The translations under genes were made by a program, and so were the position numbers. The notes under the pieces are model-generated. The model did no database searches. It had not been told where the DNA came from and worked only from the letters and a program-made list of their open reading frames with translations. A stretch of DNA of 64,000 bases, from the NCBI GenBank assembly GCA_024305745.1, contig JAHRBS010000012.1, forward strand, positions 811,001 through 875,000. The letters are read 5' to 3'. Origin of the DNA: Polyporus tsugae. Its lineage: Eukaryota; Basidiomycota; Agaricomycetes; Polyporales; Polyporaceae. Positions 21,303 to 34,481 of the stretch are shown here, in pieces; the stretch's first letter is position 1, and the number at the start of each line of letters is the position of its first letter.

Positions 21303-24167
21303 ATGAGGATATACGCGCCACGGCCTTCGACGACGTTCACGACGCCCCGCACGACTCGCACGAACTCGGCTTCTATCAAGACGACCTCCTCCACCAGCAC
21401 GACTTCTACTCGCTCGAGCACACCCTCGGACTACTCGAGCAGCACGACTTCTAGCACGACCTCAATCCGAAGCACGGCTTCGAACACGACCAGTCACGAG
21501 AAACCAAAGAATATCACCATGGACTTCCCCACTTTCATCCCGACAGAGTTCTCACACCCCACTCGCCACAGTACCAACATCAACGTCACCGTACGCGACA
21601 CTATAGATGTTATCCATCGGGACAGCATCGACATCACCGTGCGGGAGAGCCTTGACGTACCTACCGTGGAGAGCATAAGACCGAGCACTGACACTAAGCT
21701 TGAATTCAAAAGAACCAGCTTCGAATGGGACGATGATCTGGACGACATCGGAAAGGAGCGCACGAAGTCGGAATCGGCCGATTCTAAGCAGTTCGTGGTC
21801 GACTTCGCGGATGGAGAGCGGGAAAACCCAAAGGTGAGCCATCGTCCGATGCAGCGAGTTAGCCTTAAGCCATGTCCTGACTTCGGTGGTTGTAGAACTG
21901 GCCACGCTGGTATAGGTGGTACCTGACAGTGTTCTCGGGGATCTTGACCTTCGTTGCGTAAGTGCCGCTCTGCACTTACATACTGGACTTTCCACGCTAA
22001 GTGCTATGTATCGCCGGATGTCAGGGCCTTTGCGGCATCCGCTCCTTCGGGGTTTACGAAGGATCTTCGCATGCGATTCGACATTAGCCAAGAGCTCTTT
22101 GCCGTCACCGTCGCGCTCTTCGTCTTGGGCTCCTGCTTCGGCCCTCTGATCTGGGGGCCCCTCTCTGAACAGGTCAGCGATCTACCGGGTTTCTCCCTGA
22201 GCCTCATCCATTCACACTCCTCAGTATGGACGCCGACCAATCTTGATCGCCAGCTTCGTTGCATTCACGGTATGTATTCGCTAGTATCGAGTTAGTCGAG
22301 TTCTGAAATAGGAAATTCGCAGGCTTTCCAAATCGCGGCTTCCTTTGCGCCGAATTTCGTGGCGATTGCTGCCTTCAGGCTTTTAGGCGGCGCCTTCGCG
22401 GCTGCGAGTTATTCTGTCTCTCCGTAAGTGTTTCTCACGTGCATTTTCATTTGGTAGAATATTCATGTTGCTTTGCTAGTTCCGTCGTCGCCGATGTGTT
22501 CGTGAACTCACATTAACGTCAACTTGCTATTATTGACCCTCGTCCGGCATAGTTGGGACCCGGTGACCCGGGAGAAGGCACTCCTTATTACAGCCCTCTC
22601 GCCCTTCCTCGGAGCCATGATGTACGCCATTCCATTGTGCGATCTGTGCTCTGCTGATGATACGCCATCAGTGGCCCCTTCGTCACCGGCTACATGACTG
22701 CCGCTGGTGTAGACTGGGAGTGGTGCTTCTCGATGGTTGCCATGATGGTTCGTATAGTTTCTTCTGTGCGACTGACGTTCGTCTGAATTTGCTTGATTGC
22801 TGTAGTCCGGAACATGCACCCTCTTGCTCATCCTTACCTTCGAAGAAACCTGCCCGTATGTGTTCCATCTGCTTCAAGCATCGTCCGTCATCTGACGATG
22901 TCTAGATCGATCATCCTTGCGCGCAAGGCTACGCGATTGCGCAAGGAGACCGGGGACTCTCGCTTTAAAGCCTCGTTCGAGCTCGTGCAGAGGCCCACAC
23001 TCTTCGGGAGACTTCGGGAGACCCTCGCCAAGCCTTTTGTCATCTTCGTCCGCGAGCCGATGTTGATTGTCATCGCGCTCTACATAGCAGTGAGTTCCCA
23101 GCTTGTTGACACGGGGTTGGTGCTCACCACTCCCTTGGAAGTTCATCGCCGGTTGTCAATCTATCCTCTTCGGGGCATACCGCGTGGTCTATGAAGACGG
23201 TTACGGCTTCTCATCTAGTGGGTCTCTTTGTCGTGTCAATACCCTTGTTTCTCATGGTCCACGATTTAGGCTCCCTTGCATTTCTTCCTGTTATAGCCGG
23301 TCATTTCTTTGCAGCCGGACTGGTAATCGAGGTGCATCCTACCTTTTGGAAAGCAGATAACTGACAGGATGTCTATTTTACAGTATCTTTGTGTGATTCA
23401 ACCTGAATACGAGTGGAAGGCCAAGGTATATGCGCCAAGCCCGGTCCCTCCAGAGAAACGACTTGCTATGGCGGTGTGGTCCGCCCCCTTCTTCGCCGTC
23501 ACCTTCTTCTGGTTTGGGTAGGCCGTCTCTCATGAGGCCAATCGGCTGTACATGTATCTGATTCTATCCCGCGTTCGATAGGTGGACGTCGTTCCCTAGC
23601 ATCAATTTCTGGGCGCCATTGATGTCCGGTTTCCTCATGGGCATCACGCTGCTCCTGACGCAGGTCCGTGAATCATATACTACCTCCCAGTTTCTAAGTG
23701 TCATATTGACTTACGCGATTGTTACAGCTCCCATTGGTCAACTACGTCATCGGTATGTCTTCCTTTGTTCCAGTCCGACAGTGAGGATGGTCGATGACCG
23801 CCTTTGAGCAGACGTCTACTCCTTCTCCGCCGCAAGCGCAATCTCCTCCTGCCTTGTCCTCCCGAACATCTTCAGTGCGGTGTTCCATGTGAGCCTGACA
23901 CCCGCTTAGTATAGCTTGATGATAACTGATCCTGCTTCTGCCAGATATTTTCGCCGCAGATGTTCCACTCCCTCGACCCGCGTTGGGTCACGACCATGGT
24001 CGGGTGCATTGCCGTCACCGGCATCCCCGTTCCCTTCGTCCTCAAAAGGTAGGAAGACTCTAGACTAAGACTAACTCGCTTCGTACGAAGTACTCACTTA
24101 TGTTATCAGATACGGCCCTGCTCTTCGCGCGAAGTCGCGATATACCCAGCCCGTGAGGATCATTTAG
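21303..24167 (+). CDS. MFS multidrug/polyamine-type transporter (DHA1-like)
   Basis: Eighteen exons close in phase to about 633 residues: 21303-21833, 21896-21957, 22025-22172, 22225-22269, 22323-22423, 22480-22497, 22553-22621, 22672-22747, 22806-22855, 22906-23089, 23142-23217, 23270-23331, 23384-23517, 23582-23663, 23728-23752, 23812-23888, 23945-24048 and 24110-24167. The first exon encodes about 175 residues of Ser/Thr-rich cytosolic tail with NITVRESLDV-like repeats. Membrane segments begin at WYLTVFSGILTFVA. The MFS loop signature GPLSEQYGRRPILIASF is intact between helices 2 and 3. The family exports drugs, polyamines or small metabolites by proton antiport across the plasma membrane; the substrate here is unknown. 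An apparent frameshift near 23218 is a 52-base intron (GTGGGT to TTTAG). A paralogue lies at the right edge of the window. Confidence 0.93.
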
Positions 24168-25023
24168 ACGTGCTCAGAGAGGACGTCCGGGACGCATTTG
24201 GGGCCGCCCCGATTTCATGTAACAATAGGACCCAGAACACCACGAGTACATGCAAATTGATCATCATCGTAACGTGTACGGATATGTATGACAGGGAGTC
24301 AGCGAGAAGACACTGGACAGCATGAGAGATCGAGGAGGAGGGAGAGGGTACTTGTGTATGGAGTGCGATATGAGAGATAGGTCAGGGGCCATGCAAGAAG
24401 GGAGGATTAGGGTACCGACGTGGACACACATTGGCAACACAGAAGGGAAACACGAAAGTGTGGAGGCCATGCGCTCGCTGAGATATCAAGACTAGGGAGG
24501 ACAGACTGGGCAGCCCAGGAGTGTACCAAAGAATATATGTACGGTTGACGTAGAAGTACAGAACCTCGCACGCAGCCCCGAGGAAGATGAATAAACGCGG
24601 TGTCGGTTCGTGATCGTTGTGGTGCGTGGCGTGTCATAGGGAAATGCGGAAGTGAGAGGGAGAACGGGTACAGGGATATGGGTGGGACAGATGGGACCCG
24701 AGGCGACGTGACGTGCGTTGTGCAGGGAATGGGGCGTAACTGTGCATGGGAGAGAGCCTGGGATGAGAATACAATAGTACTTAGGAGGAGGTAGAGAGAA
24801 CAGCAGAGCATAGAGGAAGAATATACGGATAGTGAGCGCAATATGTACGACTCGTATGAGCGGTCCCGAAGGGGAAACAGAAACAACAAAACGTTGCGCG
24901 AGCGGGATATAGCGCGACCTTGATCCGAAAGCCTGAGAAACAAGACCTAGGAAAAAGGGAAGAAATGCGGGGCTCTATGAAAGGGCACGCACTCGGCCAA
25001 GACTGTCCGTATGTGCCGTACGA
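24168..25023. other. Convergent 3' region, no gene seen
   Basis: The MFS gene and the LARP gene end towards each other. A long minus-strand frame (24407-24943) lacks an ATG start and any recognisable feature. Confidence 0.4.
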
Positions 25024-28000
25024 TCAGAGAACGAAGACGACGTCCTCTTCTTCTTCGTCTTCGCAATCAGGATTTTGGTTCGTCTCCAGGTGCCCCACAA
25101 CGGTCGGAGCATGGGCAACAGGGTCCTGCGGCAACACAACACCGTCATCCTCGACCTGACTCAGCGTGGCAGTAGGCAGCACGAACTGCTGCCACTGAAG
25201 CATGCGGACGTGCCCGTTCCTGACCTCAACCATCGACGAAAGTGCCAGAACGTCCGTGACGAGCTGGACGTCCGGCGTCAGGGTGCGCACGCGGTTGAAG
25301 GACGCGATGAGCGGGATCGAGATCCATCCACGCGTGTCCATCTGCATATATTCATGTTAACACACACTCAACGAAGCATGACAACCACTTAGCTTACCTG
25401 CTGGCGGAGGAAGAAGTCTTGTGCCAAGTTCTGCGGGCTGAGATAGTACTCGAGCTGGCCGAGTAAGTAGTACCTCGTCGGATCAAGGGGGAAACCGACG
25501 TTCGACTGGGGCATGGGAAGCGGCGCCCCCGGCGAGCTCGCGTTCTGCGCCTGCGGTGGCGGCGGGGGGAGCGGCGCGTACGGGTATCCTTCGAACGCCT
25601 GGGGGATGTACGTCGTCAACGGCACCGGCGCCATCGGAGGCGCGTAGAACTCGTTGACCTCCTGCTGAGGCGGCTGCGCCGGGGGCACGTACACCTGCTG
25701 GCGACTCTGCTGATTGCTGTATGTGCCGCGGGAGTAGGAGCGATTTTGGTATCCCCGCCCACCATACCCACCAGGCAGGCCTCTGCCTCGCCGCCCGGTG
25801 TACGCACCACGCTCTCCGCGCTCGTAGCCGTAGGCGCCTTGGCTATAGGATCCTCTTCTCGGCCTGCCCCCGTAATGCTGTTCGCGATCGCCTTGGAAGT
25901 CACGGCCGCCGCGATAATGCCTGTCTTCGCGCATGGCAGGTGCCTGAGAGTAGCCCTGCGCGGGACCACCGCGCCCGAAACCGTAACCGTAGTCGCGCAC
26001 CTCCCACTCGTCTTCAGCGACGGAGTGTCGCGGAGGGACGTACGTAGATGGCGAAGAGGCGGAGGGGATGCCATTAACTGGTCCGCCAGGGATGACGACG
26101 GAGGGGATGAACGGAGGCGCACCAGCATAGGGTGGCCCCATGTGCCCAAAGTTCGCACCAGGGATCCCCACGGAGCCTGGGGCCGAGGGATCGACGGGTG
26201 GTGGACCTGCGGGTACGGAGAACTCACCCTGAGGATCTGCGATACCTTCGGTCTGCCTTGTGGTCCCGAACTCCCACTTCGTCTCCGGAAGAGGGTCCGT
26301 CACATGGATGATCTTCGCCGCCTCCGCTAGTGCCAACGCAGAATCCTCTGTAGCAGCACTGGCTTGCTCTCCTGCGTTTCCTGCCGTCGAGAACTCCGCC
26401 TGTGCCGACGTAGACGCAACCGGACCTTTCGAGTGCGTTCGTGAGCGTATTCGCGCCGGAGTAGGCTCGCCGGGCGCGACGCCGATCAGCAAGCCTGAAG
26501 GCGCCTTCGAGACGTCCTTCTGCTCCTTCTCTGCCGCAGGTGCTGCGGCAGATCCTGCTTCAGCGTGGACGGGAGCCACTGCTTGGCCGCCCGAAACGTC
26601 GAGCCCGAGTGCCGCCCCCTCCGGCACACTGCCCAACACTGGTGATGCGCGTGCGGGGCTAGGGCTGTTGCTCGTCCCCTCCGTGCCCGCACCGATGCTT
26701 CCAAAGCTGAGCTCGCGTGTGCGCCTTCCGCGTTCGCGTTCCTCGCCCTGTCCGTACGCCTGGCCTGGCCGGTTGATCTCGGAAGGGGGTGGGAGCGCGA
26801 ATCCCACGTCCCGGTAGCCTGCGACGGCATCGGATTCGTGCGGGGGCGGTGGGCGCGCGACCATTGTGGGCGGCGGAACGCCGTCACTCTGTTGTGCGTG
26901 CGTTATGGGCGAAGCAGACATCGTCTGCGGCGGTGGTGCTCCAGGGGTATGCCAGTACATGTACGGCTGACCGTACCCGTACCCGTAAGGCGGGTACATG
27001 GGATATGGCGGTGTGGCATAGCCAGACATTTGCATTGGAGGAGGCATACCTGGCTGTCCTTGGTAGCCCATGGGGGGCAGTGGGTAGAGGTTGTTGGCTG
27101 GAGAGCCAGCAGGACGGGGAGAGTGGTATGGAGAGCCGGCAGGACGGGGAGAGTGGTATGGAGAGACGCCAAACGGAGGTCCGTGCGGCGGATGATAGTA
27201 TGCAGCGTGCGGATTCAGGTCTGCTGCTGCTGAGATAGCAGAGGTATGCGTGACGTTCGTGTTGACGTAAGGTCGCAGTCCTACACCAGGAATAAATTCT
27301 GCAGGCAGCGGTTGTGGCTGCGCGAACGCAGATGGCGAGTTCGTGGCCGACGAGCGCAAGCTCCGGTTCACGAAAACGGGCCCACTGGACTCATCTGGTA
27401 GGCGTCGCCCGCCGCCCCGTATGCTCGCATGCCGAGGGCTAGATTGAACACTTCCAGTTCGACTCTGCGTCTGTGAATGCGAAACTGATCCCGCATGTGA
27501 TGGCGTCTGCCGACGACCAGCCGCAGAATGCGTCCGACTTTGCAGCTGAGACCCCTGTCCTGATGACGAAGATGTTGTACCCGATGGACCGCCAGGTTGG
27601 CGAGGGTTGCTGTTGTGGGGGCGCGGTCTTGCGTGGTGGTTCCGCTGTCCCTCAAATTGAAGCTCCTCAGGGGCAGGGACCCACTTTGGCTTCTCGCCTG
27701 TTAAGCAAGACACAATATGCGCAATGATAGTGCAGAGACAGGGATCTCGTCAGCGGACGTGTCGGGATAAGGGGAAATCGCATATAAGGCGAAGACAAAA
27801 CGGAAGAATAACAGGCATGGTGGTAGAGGATACGGTGAAAGCTTAATGAAAAGAATTGACGTACTCTTTCTTGACCCAGATGTTTCTCGCTCATGACCCT
27901 TCTCCTCCTCATCAGTCTCCTTCGCCTTTCCTTCTGCACGGCCATTGTTAACATTCGTTGGTAATGTGGTCGCGCGACCCACTTCCGGCCAGCTTTCGGC

Positions 28001-28750
28001 ATCGTCAATCGCATGTGGGGTAACATTGGATGGTGGTGTTGAGCCGAGGATGGATGGTGACCGGCCGGGCCTGACCACGAATGGGTCGTCGTACTCGTTC
28101 GATGTGGCGATATGTCCGTTGGTGTTCAAGGGAGCCATAGTCGGCGAAGACTTGACAGAAATATCGGCAGAAGCACTAGCAGACGGCGCTGCAGAGACGT
28201 CTAGACTGGACGGTGGCGGAGACGATAGTGAGGAGGCAGCAGTCAAACCGGAATTCATCGACGAAGATGACGGTTGAGAGGGCTGAGATGAATGAGACTG
28301 TGTGAGTGCGCGCGTCGCGGCCAACTGTTCCTTGCGCTTGTTCCACACATTGACTGGGGGTGGGGAGGACTGCTTTTGGGCGGTAACTGTGGACGGAAGC
28401 GATGATACAGAGTCACTATGGTGGTTTACGTCACCATTAGGTTTGGGGTCAGAAGAGTGGTCTGCTGAGGGTGGGGAGGTTGGCTTGGAAGAGGTGGCCG
28501 GGGTTGATATTCGAGGATCCGCGCCGGTTGGTCCGGGAGGGGAGGATCTTGAAGGATTGGATGGGGATACGTTCGAACGGGAGGCGGAGGTGGTAGAGGG
28601 GGTTTGGGCTATTGCAGACGTACCCTGAGAGGAAGAACGGGAAAGAGGCTGTTGAGGGGCGGAAGATCTGGCATTTTGTTGTGCTTTCCTCGCGCGGTCT
28701 GCGTAGGACAGAGGAGGGTTGGCTGAAGCCAACGGGGCAGGCGACATCAT
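25024..28750 (-). CDS. La-related protein, LARP1/Sro9-like
   Basis: Three exons (27865-28750, 25398-27697 and 25024-25341) close in phase to about 1167 residues. The start is a double ATG at 28750; no nearer in-frame ATG exists upstream until 29113. The N-terminal part is Ser/Pro-rich with SYADRARKAQ near its start and an ESWPEVG motif at about residue 270, as in LARP1 and Slf1/Sro9 proteins. KPKWVPAPEELQF opens exon 2, followed by Pro/Gly/Tyr-rich sequence and an RGG/YGRG region. The La motif spans the last junction: YYLSPQNLAQDFFLR, then MDTRGWISIPLIASFNRV (about residues 1036-1085). An acidic EDEEEEDVVFVL end closes the protein. La motifs bind 3' ends or 5' TOP mRNAs; a cytoplasmic role in translation control is inferred. 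Confidence 0.92.
27100..27159 (-). repeat. 30-bp tandem repeat inside the LARP gene
   Basis: Two direct copies (27100-27129 and 27130-27159) differ at one base. They encode a duplicated SPYHSPRPAG decapeptide in the disordered Pro-rich region. The length keeps the frame, so the protein is unaffected apart from the extra unit. Confidence 0.85.
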
Positions 28751-30905
28751 GTGTTTTTCAGGCGCAGACGAGACTGCGAAAGGTGGTATGGGAGTACCAG
28801 GTGCGGCAAAGACAGCAGAAAGGAGTCTCGAAGAACCGAGGACTGAGTGATCGATTGCTTTGTGTCTCTGTGGCCGGGCGAGAAGAGAGCGGGTTCTGAG
28901 GGGGCTGGAGGGTCCTGGAGAGCCGCAACGAATGCGAGAAGAAGAAAAATAGGCAGCGGCGGCGAGTGAGAGACGGGGCCGCAGGTGATGGCTGGGGACA
29001 AGGCAGAACGAGTTGACGCGGCGGCAGGATTTTGCTGTGTGCCGCTCACGTAACCCCAGGGGCGCCTTTCGTGTGGCCTTCACTAGTACTGCTTGCCAGT
29101 GATCCGTCCACACCTCAATCGTCTTTGCTCGTCCTCATGTTCATCCTTGGGAATGCATCTCATCTACTAGGGACACATTCTACGGACTAGGATATCGCCC
29201 AAACTAGTACTTGGGATATCTTACATTCTCCGCCATTCCTGCAGTCAACTCCTTCCGGCAGGAGCCGATACAGGCGCTAGCTCTACTGCTATTCATCCAA
29301 TGATAAATTTAATTCAGACCGCTATCCAACCGACTCGAGGAATGAATGCGAAAAGACACACACAGGGAATACGCGGCGTGCGCCACACACAACCTGCTCG
29401 CTTGGTTGGTCTGAACCAGCTGGGGACTCAAACAATGCAATCCCACGCCTCTCAAAGTGAGTGCGTCGTCTAATTGCAAACTGCTCATTCTGGAACGCAC
29501 ATACATCGCGGTCATATACAGACGTTCCACATGCGAGTTGCGAGTGGGTACTTAGATTAGTACTTGCAGCACAAGCTGATCTCACGCGCCTCTTCCATAG
29601 TCAATTTAAGTATTGATCGCGACGCGTCGGGGTCATGTGTATGTATGTCACGGTAACGCGCCGACCTTCAAGTTGACGCCAGTACTATCAGCCACGGTGC
29701 CCTCTTCCGACGACTTTCGCGAGTCTTCGACCATAACCACGACCACGCCACCTATCCGGCCACGGGTCCTTTCCAGTACATCCTCTCTGTCATTTCCGGG
29801 GGAAGACAGCGGCCACCCTCACTGCCGTAATCCCGATTATTGATGACAGCTGAGCTCGGAGTTAGTAAAAGGCATCTACCGTAGTTTGCTCGAGTAACGT
29901 TTCCCCCGGGCATCTTCAGGCGAGTGGGAGTTGGCATGGAGAGATCATACATGCTCTCAACCTCGATCACAGAGCCACCGACAAGGTTCAGCAGAAAGGG
30001 CAACTCCCTGAAAAGGAGAACCTGATGAACAGGCAGGCGGTTCCATGTCATCATCCTTCGCATCATGGAGGCAGCCGCCAGCCTTAGCCTCATCTTACGA
30101 CATCCCGCGCAAGAATAAGCAGTGTGCAGGTGTGTGACTAGGATCGCACACCATCGTACATTGTGCACCGATCCGTGGCTAAATGACGACGCTCCTGCTG
30201 GTAACACTCCAATCCGATGATGATTCCCTCAGCAAATCAAATACGCAGTACGCTTCGCTGGCTTTAGAATACTGATATTTTGCGCACAGAATCGATCATG
30301 AAAGCACATCTAAGTAGTGGGTTGCTGAAGGTCCTCCGCGGCGACAGCGATGAAACACCTACAGACCCTTCGTTGAGTCCTGAACCGATGGAACCGATGC
30401 CCCTTCCAAGATTGGTCTGGATTTACAAGGGAAGGCGGGCACAGTTCAACAGGCTAACGGGTCATTGTCTCGTTCCACGCAATGGGCTCGCAATTCATGC
30501 TGCTGCATGTTTTACCTCTCAGGCTTCTGTGGTCACGGTGCAGGTACCCTACCGACTTGCCCTCGGCAAGAGGCAGCCGCACGTTACAATCCAAGATCCA
30601 TGCATCTTGGCACTTCCTCCTCCCTCCTCCTCTGGGCCTCATGCTTCTACGACGTCGCGACTCGTCCACGTTCTGGGAAGAGGGGAGACTTTCAAGTACA
30701 CCTTCCCGCGGCCGATGGGCATTGACTGCCATCCCCGAGTCAAGAACATGGCGGTTCGATTACAAAGCATCATTTCCAATATTTACGCTGTGGCGCGAGT
30801 CCGCGACCACAGGTCGGATGCGTCCACATCTGGACACGCGACAGGACATCACCAAAGTCCAAGTCCTAACATGCTCTTCACTACGGGCAACAACTCACGA
30901 CCAGC
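28751..30905. other. 2.1-kb stretch with no convincing gene
   Basis: It holds the LARP leader and the upstream region of the dehydrogenase. Open frames of 151 codons (29752-30207, minus) and 209 codons (30280-30909, plus) begin at GTG or TTG rather than ATG and show no family features. Their status is open, but I do not call them. Confidence 0.4.
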
Positions 30906-32393
30906 ATGAGCAGCTTCTTCTCTAAAAAACCTCAGGCCGCCTTCGACCCGATCAAGGACCTCCCAGACCTGTCCGGGAAGGTGATCATCGTCACCGGGGG
31001 CAAGTGAGTACCACTCGGTGAAACGCCGCGCTCCTTACACCGACCTGATGTGTTTTGGCTTCCAGCAGCGGCATCGGATTCACGACCGTGCAGCAGCTCG
31101 CGCGCAAAGGCGCGAAGGTGTACATCGCGGGGCGGAGCGAGGCACGCGTCGGAGCGGCGATCGAGCGATTGCGGGCGGAGGGCCTCGAGGCGGGCAATGG
31201 CGCGATTGAGTGGCTGGAGCTTGACCTCAGCGACCCGCGCAAGGCCAAGGAGAGTGCGGAGAAATTTGCGGCCAGGGAGGCGAAGTTGGATGTGATCGGT
31301 GCGTACTATCCTGTTCCAGGGAGTTGAAATGCCCTGACGTTTCGCGCGAAGTCCACAATGCTGCAGTGTGAGTAGGAACATGAACCCGCCAGTGTGCCGT
31401 CGTAGGGGGGCGAAGCGCTGACCTGGATGTTGTCCAGCATGAATGGGGAGTATGTCCTCAACGACGATGGTAAGAAGCCTGCTTCATCCCGTCCACCTTT
31501 TTCTCTCCTCCGAAGTCAGGTTGCTCACACTCATTCTTCAGGCGTTATTGATTCCATGGTGACCAAGTCAGCCCGAACGCACCGCATCCCCCGGTTTCAT
31601 GCCTGACACCATCGTTCTAGCTGCATCTCGCCAGTTGTGTTTACTCGGGCCCTCCTTCCGCTCCTCACGAAGACTGCGAGAGAACCAGAGTCGGACGTCC
31701 GCATCGTCTGGGTACGCTCCCTCAGGACTTCGATTTCGAGTGTGCTCCTCAATCTGATATGTGTAGGTCTCCACGGCTGCGATGGGCATGCTCAAAGGCC
31801 GCGATATACACTTCCGGAGCGTCGAGGACCTGAACGAGAAATTTGGCATGCATCCCCTGCAGGCCTTGCTGCGGTACGGTGCGTCTCAGTCTCTCCCCCA
31901 CTCGTGCACACAAACGTGTCTGACGCCTTCCACAGCAAACAGTAAGCTTGCGGCCTTCTTGGCTGCCAGGAAGCTCCAGGAAATGCTCAATGCCGAAGGC
32001 ACGCCCATCCCGATCATCTCACTCCACCCGGGCGTCGTTTGGACAGGTACCAGCCCGCCACTCCCGTCAACGTCATCCATTAACTGACCGCTGTGCCTCA
32101 CAGAGGGCCTCAGCAACCTTTCGGCCTTCAACTGGCCTATCATTGGCCCGCTCTCCACCGCCATCGTAAGTCGGATGTTCCTAACCCCTGCGGTTGGAGC
32201 GCATCCCTCCGTCGTCGCCGCTGCGTCCTCGGCTGTGAAAGCGGAGAGGGAGAAGTACAAGAACGGGTTCTTGTGGTCACCTGTAGGCACCCTTGGGGAC
32301 CCGCCTACCCCCCAGTGCAACGATGAGAAGCTTGCCGACGAGCTGTGGGCCACAACAAAGGCGCTCTTGAAGCAATGGGATATTTCGGTCTGA
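30906..32393 (+). CDS. Short-chain dehydrogenase/reductase (SDR)
   Basis: Nine exons close in phase to about 335 residues: 30906-31003, 31066-31298, 31352-31367, 31438-31469, 31542-31566, 31621-31711, 31767-31878, 31936-32046 and 32104-32393. The Rossmann cofactor motif TGGNSGIG lies at residues 30-37 and is formed across the first intron. HNAA replaces the usual NNAG strand-4 motif. The catalytic YANSK (Tyr202, Lys206) is formed across another intron. An Arg in the AGRSE segment after strand 2 suggests NADP(H), by inference. The layout matches the retinol dehydrogenase/WWOX-like classical SDRs common in fungi, which reduce or oxidise hydrophobic alcohols and carbonyls. The substrate cannot be read from sequence. 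Confidence 0.92.
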
Positions 32394-32647
32394 AGGCTCT
32401 CATGGACCTTATTAACGATCCGATGATGATATTCCCGGGTCGCACCCGTCGCGATTTTGCAGATTTCTCCATTTGTCCTCAACTAGCGACTCGATACATT
32501 TTTGCATTGTCATCAGCAAACGTTTTACACGTTACATAGTGTGCTACACCTCTGAGACTAGTAATATCCACCCTCCAATCGATACCTGGCCCATGTGCAT
32601 ACGAGATATCCTATACTTAAGTTCGAATTATATTGTCTCCATGCCCT

Positions 32648-34481
32648 TCAGGGAATCCGCCACATCGCAATCCCAGCCCTATCCTTATCAATATCGTCCT
32701 TCACAGTCTTGCTCATCCCGCTCTGCACGGCAGCAGCAACAAGGACCTTAACCGCGTCCTTCATCGCGTCCTTTTTCTTCTCCACGTCCGCCTCCGCGTC
32801 TCCACCCGTGACATCCCCGACGGCGTCCGCGCCCTGCTCGTCCTTCGTCGACAGCACGACGCGCTCCCAATCGACGCACAAGTCCAAATACTCATAGAGC
32901 ACCCCCACGATCCCCTCGAACTTCCCGTCCGTGCTCTTCGCGCCTTCGCCCTCCACGCCCTCGGGCGGCAGCTGCACCTTCCAGAGCTGCTCGAGCGTGA
33001 GCGTGTCCCACGCCAAGAGCGGCGCGCCGAGCTTCGCGGGCACGACTACCGCCGGGCACCCGTTCAGGAGCTGGTACTGGATCACGCTCTCGCTCGGGCG
33101 CTGCGACGTCGTCCACAGCCCCGCCCGGTGCGGCTTCAGCCCGACGACGACCACGACGATCCGTCGCGGCTGCGGCGGTGCGGGGACCGGCGCGAGCGCT
33201 GGCTCGGGGGACGGCGTGCGCGAGCGCGCGAAGGTCTGCGAGAGGCTGGGGAGCTTGAGCGAGCCCAGGTGCGAGCGTGCGTGGCTTGAAGATAGCGCCG
33301 AATCGCTGTGCTCCGACCCGGAGGGAGGCGACGGCGGCAGCTTGCTGAAGGAGATGACTTGGGCGGATTCCGCAAGCAGGGCTTCGCCGAGTTTGTAGTC
33401 GCCTGTGCAGAGATGTGTGTCGCGCGGTGCGCGAGAGACAATGCGAGATCGTCAGAAATCCGATGGTGTGCCGGAGGGACGAGTCGGTCGAGGGGGTTGA
33501 GCTGGTAGGCAAACGGCGTACCTGAGAGGAATGGACCGTGGCAGAACACGATGTCGGGCTTAACGGAACGCGGGATGTCGGGTCTGCGGCCAGAGGCGAA
33601 TAGGTAGGGCGAAAACCAGCCCTTCTCGACGGAGAGATAATCCATGACGCTCGAGAACAAGGAATTGTCTCTGCAAAATAGTGTCAAGTCAGTATCTTTG
33701 CAACCCCATCCATATCACCCGCGCTGTGAAGGTAGTGGAACGCAACATTGACCGATATAGCCCTGGATGTCCTAGTGACTCTGGAGATCTTAGAGGCTGA
33801 AGCTCAAGACCCGTGCCTGGGCCAATAAAGCACGAGGACAGGGACAGGAACTCACTTGTGGATCCCGCTGCGGTAGAATCCAAGCGATGCGTCCTCGGGA
33901 ACATGTTTGTACTTCAAGGTGATCGTCATGACCTTGACCCCGGTCGTCTGGAGCCGGCTGGAGTGGATGGGAACGAACTGGTGGATCGCGCCATCGAAGA
34001 TGAAGTCGTTTGCGGCCTTTGCAGAGAGATCGAAGCCGACGTGCACGCCCATCTCTACGAGGATGGTGTCACCGAATGTTGACACGACGACGTCCGATAC
34101 GGGCCCCATGACGGGAGCTGCGACCGCCGCTACGCCGCCCTGTCCCACGTGCGATGGATATTCATTTGTGTGTCCATGTTGTTGGCACGGTTCGAAAGTC
34201 GGGTGTGCGTAACCACGGCATGCACAGAACAGGAACAAGGACAAATTGGGTCCAAGATCGATCAATGTCGGAGAGCCGACGGTGGATTGCAAGGGTCCCA
34301 AGGACCGTTTTGGGGGGTGAGGCAACCATAATGCGGATAGAATGCAAGAAACCGGCGAGCGAAGTGAGCGGTAACGATCAGTAGGGAAAGCAGTGGAAGT
34401 GACATACAGTCGCAGCAATGATCGTGTGCACCGCGAGGTCCCTGAAACGGATGCAAGGGAGGAGGAGCGGGGACGAGTCAC
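32648..34481 (-). CDS. Conserved-looking protein of unknown function, 5' end unresolved
   Basis: The three last exons join well: 34139 or further upstream to 33856, then 33522-33670, then 32648-33402. The reading frame continues upstream of 34139 to about 34.48 kb, through a Cys/His-containing stretch (YAHPTFEPCQQHGHTNEYPS). The 5' end could be a small exon at 34850-34933 starting MSTSVSPLGPIDPSS, but I could not connect it. The middle is compact and hydrophobic (STFGDTILVEMGVHVGFDL; VPIHSSRLQTTGVKVMTI). A Ser/Pro-rich linker follows, then a globular block (VVVVGLKPHRAGLW; ESVIQYQLLNGCPAVVVP) and a charged tail. I do not recognise the family. Composition and splice signals support a real gene. 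Confidence 0.65.

Noticed and set aside
23142..23331. Apparent frameshift in the first MFS gene
   Set aside because: A 52-base intron from GTGGGT (23218) to TTTAG (23269) restores frame and the family motif, so the gene is intact.
24407..24943. 178-codon minus-strand frame with hydrophobic composition
   Set aside because: It has no ATG start, lies in a convergent 3' region and shows no conserved motif.
29752..30207. 151-codon minus-strand frame
   Set aside because: It starts at GTG and I could not identify a motif or splice context; left as uncalled.
30280..30909. 209-codon plus-strand frame just before the SDR gene
   Set aside because: It starts at TTG, has no motifs and overlaps two other open frames; it most likely reflects upstream sequence of the SDR gene.
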